Shown: positions 6,910-13,360 of the stretch, one piece after another
Layout: each line of letters opens with the position of its first letter
How positions within the stretch are numbered: position 1 is the first letter of the stretch
Assembly (NCBI GenBank): GCA_947040465.1
Contig: CAMRBO010000011.1
Location: 1 to 13,360 of the forward strand
DNA from: an uncultured Mycoplasma sp.
GTDB lineage: Bacteria; Bacillota_I; Bacilli_A; Mycoplasmatales; Metamycoplasmataceae
Direction of reading: 5' to 3'
DNA: 13,360 bases
Notes under the pieces: generated by a model
Seen by the model: only the letters and a program-made list of their open reading frames with translations
Database searches by the model: none
Told to the model about the DNA's origin: nothing
Made by a program: the position numbers and the translations under genes

Positions 6910-7731
6910 GTGATAAATGAAAATAATAAAATTAATTCAATATTAACGAATAACGCACATAATTTAACAGATCTAGATAAAAAAATTCTTAAATACATAT
7001 CTAAAAACGAAATGGAAGGGAAACTTTTTGTTTTGAAAATTGAAGATATTGCTTTAAAAATGAATGTGAGCAATTCTAAAATAACCAAAACATTTCAAAA
7101 ATGTGGTTTTTCTGGTTACAAAGATTTCAAATTTGCTGTTTCATTAAATGAAAGAAGAGCACTTAATGAAAATAAAGTTACTGAATATTTGAATAACACA
7201 CTTATTTATTCTTTAAATAAAACATTTGAAAACATTTCAAGTTATGATTTTAATTTATTTAATAACTTGGTAGATAGTTCTAATGATATTTATTTTTTAT
7301 CAGGCGGTTTAAATTACTATATAGGGTCTATTCTAACAAATAAATTTAATAAGATTGGGAAAAGAGCTAGATCATTAGAAATATCTAACCCTGAATGTAA
7401 TAACATTAATGAAAACTCTTTAGTGATTGTGATTTCTTTATCTGGTCAAAATTATCGAATTAAAAATAGAATTAAATATATTAAAGAAAATATTCCAGAC
7501 ACCAAAATCATTTCTATAACAATTGCAAATAAAAGCAATATTTTTGATTACTCTGAAAAAGAATACTCATTAACTTTTGTTGATTATGAAAATTTAAATG
7601 AAAGAGAAATTCCCAGACATTCTTTTTCAATTATTACTGTTTTTTTAGATATGTTTTTTTTAGAATATTATAAAATTAAAAGTGAAAAATTTAACAATGC
7701 CATAAGTACTAATGCCGATAAAATTTCCTAA
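6910..7731 (+). CDS. MurR/RpiR family transcriptional regulator (HTH plus SIS domain)
   Basis: Probable sugar-phosphate-responsive DNA-binding regulator of 273 residues. An N-terminal RpiR-type helix-turn-helix is visible at about residues 40-85 (IEDIALKMNVSNSKITKTF, then CGFSGYKDFKFAV). A C-terminal SIS domain spans about 110-245, with the LSGGLNYYIG and VIVISLSGQNYRIKNRI segments. The family motif SxSGxT is here SLSGQN. The start is GTG at 6910; the next in-frame Met (about residue 35) would remove much of the HTH region. There is no Shine-Dalgarno and a TATAAT box lies 6 nt upstream, so the mRNA is probably leaderless. The gene is divergent from the phosphohexomutase and its stop codon overlaps the end of galT-galM. 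Position suggests control of galactose or mutase genes, but the effector is unknown. Confidence 0.9.
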   Translation: MINENNKINSILTNNAHNLTDLDKKILKYISKNEMEGKLFVLKIEDIALKMNVSNSKITKTFQKCGFSGYKDFKFAVSLNERRALNENKVTEYLNNTLIYSLNKTFENISSYDFNLFNNLVDSSNDIYFLSGGLNYYIGSILTNKFNKIGKRARSLEISNPECNNINENSLVIVISLSGQNYRIKNRIKYIKENIPDTKIISITIANKSNIFDYSEKEYSLTFVDYENLNEREIPRHSFSIITVFLDMFFLEYYKIKSEKFNNAISTNADKIS

Positions 7732-10124
7732 ACTTTAAATTTGTATGTTGTGCTATTTATATAAGGCTTGCTTTTACTAATGGTTATTTTTTCAAAATTA
7801 GGATTATTAATAGATGTAGGAACTTCTTGATATTCAAAGCATAATGATTGTTGATTATTATCATTTAAATTAAACATGGTATTTAAAGACTTTCAATTGT
7901 GTGTATACATAACAATGTTAGATAATGTTGAATCGGCTGTCAAACTATATTTATAGTCTGGTGATGATAAAATTATTTCAGAGCCTTTGACTAACTCAAT
8001 CGGATGATCTATGCCCCCTCCAACAAGTTTTATTTGCTCATCTCCAATTTTATTTTTTATTTTTGATACTTTGATGAAATCATTAATTAATCACCCTTCT
8101 TTTTTATAAGGGTTAAAATTATTATTTAAATTCCAATAGCTCTTAGAATTTAATTTTATATTCAAATCAAAAATGTTTTTTGTATTAGGTATAGTTCAAT
8201 AGAGATGATGTGTCGGATTACAAATTGTTGTTTTATTTGTTTCTATGCGATACATAAAAGTAATCACATTCTTATTGCGTCAAATTTTTAATTTAATATC
8301 AATCATAAAATTGCAATCTAATTCAACATTATATTGATTAGCAATACCACTAACCAAATCAAATTCTTTAAATGATTTTATCTCAATGTCAAAAATAAGA
8401 CTAGATCAAGCTTCACCCATTCCATGAATATAATTATCATTTATATCTGTTTTTAAATTAATTTGTTTTTTGTTTAATTTAATAATGCCCTTTTCAACTC
8501 TTCCAGCAATAGGTCCAACAAATGAATTTAGAAAAATATCATTGTTTAAAAAGTAAGAATCAATATTTTCATATTCCATTAAAAAAGAGTGATTGTTATT
8601 TTTTATTTGTTTTATTGTGAATCCTTTATTAATAACTTCAATTTCCAAACCAGTCTCATTTTTAATAGTGAAAACTTCTTGATTGTATTTTGTTATTTTT
8701 TTAATAAATGTTACGAAATCATTATCACTCAAAACTTTACAATCTTCCAAGCAGCTTAAGAAAATATCGGCCATATCTTTTAATAGATTTTCCTTATTTA
8801 TCTCTATTTTGTTATCTACCATTTTTTTAATCCATAAATAATGCTTTGAAAGAACTTCGTTTCTCAAAATAATTTCAACATCATCTTTAATAAAAATTGC
8901 AATAATATCTTTGACCTCAGAAACCAGTCTTTTAGGTAATATAGCTAATCCTCCCGCCTCCATTAAGCCGATGTTTTCTTGTTTAATATGAAATTTTGAG
9001 GGAAGAATATGAAAATTTCCAAATGGTTTTTCTTCACTAGTAGAATTATTTCTAAAAATTAAATATACATTAAAAATGTTTTTTGTTTTTTGTATTATTA
9101 TTGTTGTGGAATTATTAATTGATTTCAATCCATAATCAGAATTACTTTTTCATTGATTAACAAAGAAATTAGAAATATTAATTATTTTTTCTTTATCTCT
9201 TGAAGATATTTTAATTGCATTTAATGGTCAATTTAAAATATCTACTTGTGTTTCTTTAAATTTAAATGATTCTAAAACTTTTGCATTCATAATAGGTAAA
9301 TCATCTTCACCACCCTGATAATGATTGTGCCCTAATAATGAACCTCCAACAATAGGTAAATCAGCATTACTTCCTAAAAAAAAATTATTATTCACATCAA
9401 CGAATGACACCAAATTTCTAATTGTGTCATTATCAATAACCATAGGACTATGTTTAACACTATTTAAAACGAAATGTTTTTTTATATAAGCGTATGGAGA
9501 ATATTGAAAAAATCAATCATTATCATTACCTTTTATATTAACTAAAACAACTCTTAAATTTTCTCTTGAATCTTTTACCAAACTGCCTTTAAAATTTATA
9601 TTTTCAATACAAATAGGACACTTAGGCTCATTTATATTTTTTGAAATATAATTTTTTTCACTAATAATTTGTGCTTGTGTTTTTTCTGGCTTTGCGTTAT
9701 TTATAGATATTTTTATTTCTCCATATTTAGTGTTGTGTTTTCAAATAATATTTAATGCATTTTTATCAGTTTTTATATAATAAGCAATTAAAGAAAGTAA
9801 TAAAAGTTTTTCATATTTATCCTTATCTTTAAAAGTCAAACTTATCTCATTTTGAGATTTTATAAAAAAACCTAAAGTTTCATTTATTTTATTTTCAATC
9901 ATTATATTTTCATAACCATTTTTTAAAAAATATTGTCTTAAATCTTCTATATATTCTAAATGTTTATTAATATTGAATGTCTTACTTTTAGAAATACTTA
10001 AAATATCTATTTCTTCCTCATTATTTACTATTAATATTTTATTTATTAATGTTAATCCGTCATGCTTATTAACCAACTTATTTAATAGAAATCCTTCAAT
10101 AATATTAGTTAATATTTTTTGCAC
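7728..10124 (-). CDS. galT-galM: Fusion: UDP-glucose--hexose-1-phosphate uridylyltransferase (GalT) + aldose 1-epimerase (GalM)
   Basis: One uninterrupted code-4 ORF of 798 codons joins two Leloir enzymes. Residues 1 to about 476 are a Firmicutes-type GalT, which exchanges galactose-1-phosphate and UDP-glucose. It shows CPICIEN, WFFQYSPYAY, and GGSLLGHNHYQGG, whose H266-N-H268-Y-Q270 fits the HxHxQ active site with His268 as nucleophile. Residues from about 477 to 798 are GalM, which interconverts alpha- and beta-galactose: NYIHG with His567, NPTHHLYW with His640, GIDH, and FEYQEVPT with Glu764 as likely catalytic base. At least seven Trp codons are TGA; I found no TAA or TAG in the stretches I read across the domain junction and between the long open segments. 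Upstream in frame is TAG at 10131-10133, leaving TTG 10130 or GTG 10124 as start. GTG is chosen because AAGG lies 9 nt before it. Overlaps galK by 20 nt. Confidence 0.9.
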
Positions 10125-11265
10125 AATCAACTACCTTAATAATATACATTTCACATGAATAACCGAATTTATTTTCGTAACTTTTAATAAGTTCTTCTTG
10201 CAATTCTTTGACATTGTTCTTATTGACCAAAACAATTGCACAACCACCAAAACCAGCACCTGTCATTCTAGCTCCTAAAACCCCATTAATTTGATTAGAT
10301 TTTTCAACTATAAAATCTAACTCCTCACATGAAACTTCATATAAATCTCTTAAACCTTTATGTCCTTCATTTAATATTTTTCCCATTTTATGATAATCAT
10401 TTAAAGACAATAAAGCAATAAAGTCATTTACTCTATTTTGCTCTTCAATTGCAAACCTAACTCTTTTTTCAATAATTTTATCATCGATTAGTTCTAATGT
10501 TTTTTCTAATTTACTTAAAGGAATAGAAGTTAAATTTTTATAGTTGTTTGTTTTGTTTATTTTCTCTAAACCTTTAGTTGTTTCATCAACTCTTTCGTTA
10601 TATTTAGAACTTACTAAATCTCTTGCTTTTTTAGTATTAAAAACAACAAATTGATACTCCCCTAAATCAATTTCATAATTTGAAAACTCTAAAGTAGATG
10701 TATTCAATAACATTAAATTATTTGCAATACCATTGGCAATAATAAATTGATCCATAATACCGTTTTTTAAATTCATGAATTTATTTTCTACCTCTTTAAA
10801 TAATTTGGCAATTTCAATACCATCAACTTCATATCCATAAAGTGTTAATAACCCCTTCATAATTAAAACTCCGAATGAAGCTGATGAAGACAACCCTGAA
10901 GAAGGTGGAATAAAAGATGAGACGGAAATTGAGGCACCACCTATTTCATAATCATGTTCTCTTAATATTTGAACACAGCCAAGAACATAATTTAAAAAAC
11001 CTTGTTTTTTATCATATTTAAATGATTCTTTATCATCTATTCTTTTAACCCCTATATTTTCAAAGTTATCAGAATAAACCTCAAAAATTATATTTTTAGA
11101 AAACATTCCTAACATATATAAATCAATATTAGCAGGTAAAACATTACCTCCCAAATAATCTATATGTTCACCAATTATATTTATTCTTGAAGGAGACAAA
11201 ATAATTACTTCAGGATGAATCTTGAATAATTCTAAATGTTTTTTATTAAGCTTGTCTTTATTCAT
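10105..11265 (-). CDS. galK: Galactokinase
   Basis: GHMP-family kinase that phosphorylates alpha-D-galactose with ATP to galactose-1-phosphate, the entry to the Leloir pathway. The 386 residues match the family (about 390). Visible motifs are SPSRINIIGEHIDYLGG with Arg27 and the GEHxDY signature at 32-37, the ATP loop PPSSGLSSSAS at 120-130, NGIMDQF with catalytic-base Asp172, and GARMTGAGFGG at 331-341. No internal TGA occurs. An upstream in-frame ATG at 11289 would add eight residues. I prefer 11265, because it makes the 8-nt ATGAATAA overlap with the galE stop, has a weak AGAAG-type Shine-Dalgarno 7 nt upstream, and starts closer to the family start. Confidence 0.97.
   Translation of the reverse strand: MNKDKLNKKHLELFKIHPEVIILSPSRINIIGEHIDYLGGNVLPANIDLYMLGMFSKNIIFEVYSDNFENIGVKRIDDKESFKYDKKQGFLNYVLGCVQILREHDYEIGGASISVSSFIPPSSGLSSSASFGVLIMKGLLTLYGYEVDGIEIAKLFKEVENKFMNLKNGIMDQFIIANGIANNLMLLNTSTLEFSNYEIDLGEYQFVVFNTKKARDLVSSKYNERVDETTKGLEKINKTNNYKNLTSIPLSKLEKTLELIDDKIIEKRVRFAIEEQNRVNDFIALLSLNDYHKMGKILNEGHKGLRDLYEVSCEELDFIVEKSNQINGVLGARMTGAGFGGCAIVLVNKNNVKELQEELIKSYENKFGYSCEMYIIKVVDCAKNIN
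10134..10137 (-). promoter_or_regulatory. Ribosome binding site deciding the galT-galM start
   Basis: Minus-strand AAGG lies 9 nt before GTG 10124 but only 3 nt before TTG 10130, favouring GTG. The site lies inside the 3' end of galK, consistent with translational coupling. Confidence 0.5.
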
Positions 11266-12235
11266 CTTTATTCTTCTTTCTGAATTCATATTCTGTTTTT
11301 ATTATTTGTTCTAATGAATATTTAGGTATTCATTTTAAGGCATTAGTAACTTTGGTTGTATCAGCGTAAAGTTGTGCTGGGTCTCCAATTCTTCTGCCTG
11401 ACATTTCATTTGGGATATCAATTTTCAAAGTTTTAATTGACTGATTTAATACCTCCAATACTGAATAACCATCTCCCGAACCTAAATTAAAAATATCTGA
11501 TTTTTTGTTTTTAATAGATCATTCTAATCCTAAAATATGAGCTTCTACTAAATCAACAACATGGACAAAATCTCTTATGCATGAACCATCTTTTGTTTTA
11601 TAATCTGTCCCTAAAACTTTAAACATTTTTTTATCAATAGCACTTTCAATTATACAAGGTAACAAATGAGTTAGAGCCTTTCCTTTAATACCTATTTCAC
11701 CACTGGAATGTGCTCCCGCAACATTAAAATATCTAAAAATAACATAATGTGATTGTGTTGCATTTGCTCATCCACGTATAATAGCTTCTGCAGACAACTT
11801 GGATTCTCCATATGGATTGATTGGTTCCTTAATATCTGTTTCCATTATAGGAACTGATTTTGGTTCACCATATACTGCGGCAGTTGATGAAAAAACAAAA
11901 TGCTTAACACTAAAGATTGAAGCAACTTTTAATAATACCTCAACCCCATGTGTATTGTTATTAAAATATTTTATTGGTTCTAAAACACTTTCAGGAACAA
12001 TAATTAATCCTGCAAAATTCATAATCCCTTCAATATTTTTTTCTTGCATAAAAATATTTTTTAGTTGTTCTTCATCCCTAATGTCTGCTTCATAAAATAT
12101 GGCACTTTTATGAATATTGGATTTAAAACCCTTTGATAAATTGTCTATAATTACAACTTCATATCCTTTTTCAATCAACGAATAAACTGCATGTGATCCA
12201 ATATACCCTGCTCCACCTGTTACTAATATTTTCAT
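11258..12235 (-). CDS. galE: UDP-glucose 4-epimerase
   Basis: Short-chain dehydrogenase/reductase enzyme with bound NAD+ that interconverts UDP-galactose and UDP-glucose, closing the Leloir cycle and supplying UDP-galactose for glycolipids or capsule. The 325 residues match GalE. The NAD motif TGGAGYIG is at 6-13. Catalytic Ser117 and Tyr142-xxx-Lys146 sit in FSSTAAVYG and PYGESK, with the 25-residue Ser-Tyr spacing seen in E. coli GalE. The C-terminal half has FRYFNVAGA, RDFVHVVDL, FNLGSGDGYSV and RRIGDPAQLYAD. The frame passes through TGA Trp codons (first at the complement of 11768-11770), so the standard code would cut it at about half length. The ATG follows a purine-rich AGAGAAAAGAGAAAA stretch 14 nt after the lacZ stop. 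It overlaps galK by 8 nt. Confidence 0.97.
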
Positions 12236-12249
12236 TTTTTCTCTTTTCT

Positions 12250-13360
12250 CTATTTTATTTTTATATCAAAGTTCATTTTAAAATCTTCGAATGTACATTT
12301 ATATTTATCAAGTGGTTGAGGACCACAAGAATTAGAACCCAAACCATTTTGTTTATAGTCAATATTTAAAGTTAAATAATTTCTTTTGATTAAATCAATA
12401 GTATGTTTTGCATCCGTTAAATCTTTATCATCATATCAATGAAGTGAAAAATCAAATCTATTTTCAAATCTATTACTATTTATCTCAATGATATTATCTT
12501 TATTTTTATCATGAATATTTGTTCATAATGTTTTATGTTTGTTACCGTTTTCTTGTGGATGAACATAATTAGTAAATGCTGAATCTACTGTTTGATTTCA
12601 TACACCATAAGTATTATAAGATGAAGAATCTGAATATGACTCTCCAGGTCCCTTACCAAAATATTCAAACCCAGAAAGCGCTTTGTCAATTTCTAATTTT
12701 ACACCTATTCTAGGCAACATTTTCGGAACAATATCATTTGAATCAATTACTGTGGAAGATCCAGATCCTGCCGCATTAGCCATTTCATCTGTTACTTTTA
12801 TTAAACCGTCTTTTTTACCCTCAACATTAATATTAATTGTTCCATCCCTATAAATTTTATAGGTATATTTAGAATTAAAAAATCAAGCTTGATTAACTGC
12901 ACCATTAATTGTATTAACAATAATTTCAACATAATTATTTTTTTCATTAATTTCAAAATTAATTAATGATTCTGAAAATAAATGTACAAAAAATTGTTTA
13001 GTTCATTTTTGTTTATACTCATCAGCATCATTGTCAGTTAACCCTCTTCAAAAATTAAGTTGTGGGCCTTTTTTAATTAATATTTTGTTATCTTTAGATA
13101 CATTATATATTCGTCCGTCTATTTTACTCAAACTTAATTGTATATTTCCAAAACTAAAAATTATTTCATAATCTTTTTCTGTTTTAGAAATTTTAAATTT
13201 ATTTTGGTATTCTATATCCTCTTCTGAAAATTTAAGTTCATGTTCTTTAATTGAAATAATATGATTTTTATTAGAGTGAAGTGTTTTAATTTTATTTTTA
13301 GTTACTATTTGAATTCAATAATATGTATTAACTTTTGCATCAAAATTTGGAATTTTATAT
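12250..13360 (-). CDS. lacZ: Beta-galactosidase LacZ-type, C-terminal part (5' end outside window)
   Basis: Glycoside hydrolase family 2 enzyme that splits lactose into glucose and galactose. The 369 residues in the window are the C-terminal part of a LacZ: a beta-sandwich region, then the Bgal_small_N-type domain with GPQLNFWRGLTDND (family pattern GPxLNxWRAPTDND), LPRIGVKLEI, and FEYFGKGPGESYSDSS (cf. GPxExYxDR). It ends with YVHPQENGN and the terminal NIDYKQNGLGSNSCGPQPL, matching the conserved LacZ C-terminus. The TIM barrel with the two catalytic Glu residues lies beyond the window end, so activity cannot be judged. Several Trp codons are TGA (for example the complement of 13315-13317). 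It appears to be upstream of galE in one operon, 14 nt apart; the operon promoter is not in the window. Confidence 0.93.

Noticed and set aside
6879..7088. Minus-strand hydrophobic ORF antisense to the regulator
   Set aside because: Shadow of the AT-rich helix-turn-helix coding region with no start signal.
7640..7661. T7 and T8 runs near the 3' end of the regulator as phase-variation sites
   Set aside because: Runs of this length are expected in DNA of this composition and lie after most of the SIS domain.
11799..12095. Plus-strand 98-codon ORF antisense to galE
   Set aside because: Covers the conserved galE coding frame and has no homology signal.

Overview
The window comes from an AT-rich mollicute (Mycoplasma, Mesoplasma or Spiroplasma-like) that reads UGA as tryptophan (genetic code 4). 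TGA codons fall where conserved Trp is expected: the NKWD motif of Der, Pro-Trp-Gly and Ala-Trp-Tyr-Asp in GAPDH, Leu-Asn-Phe-Trp-Arg in LacZ. With the standard code gap, der, galE, galT-galM and lacZ look broken; with code 4 every gene is intact. I do not name a genus.

Left part (1-4072), housekeeping: the 3' part of dnaJ, a small unrecognised gene, cmk and der are tightly packed on the plus strand. hup (HU) follows from its own extended -10 promoter. recU (Holliday-junction resolvase) is on the minus strand, convergent with hup.

Middle (4073-7731), central metabolism: gap (GAPDH, plus) has a TATAAT box and a small hairpin at the predicted mRNA 5' end, and ends at a symmetrical terminator. 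A phosphohexomutase gene (minus) runs convergently into that terminator. An RpiR-family SIS-domain regulator (plus) diverges from the mutase across a 90-bp AT-rich region containing two dyads. Its GTG start lies 6 nt after a TATAAT box, so its mRNA is predicted to be leaderless.

Right part (7728-13360), a minus-strand lactose/galactose operon, in transcription order: lacZ (C-terminal part only, cut by the window end), galE, galK, and one long ORF that fuses GalT to aldose 1-epimerase (GalM). Spacings are 14 nt, an 8-nt overlap and a 20-nt overlap. The final gene overlaps the convergent regulator by 4 nt at the stop codons.

Together these genes form a full route from lactose to glycolysis. 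LacZ gives glucose and beta-galactose, GalM makes alpha-galactose, GalK makes galactose-1-phosphate, GalT exchanges it with UDP-glucose, GalE regenerates UDP-glucose, and the nearby mutase turns glucose-1-phosphate into glucose-6-phosphate. The RpiR protein is a plausible sugar-phosphate-responsive regulator. The most unusual item is the GalT-GalM fusion, which joins the first and third Leloir activities in one polypeptide of about 798 residues.
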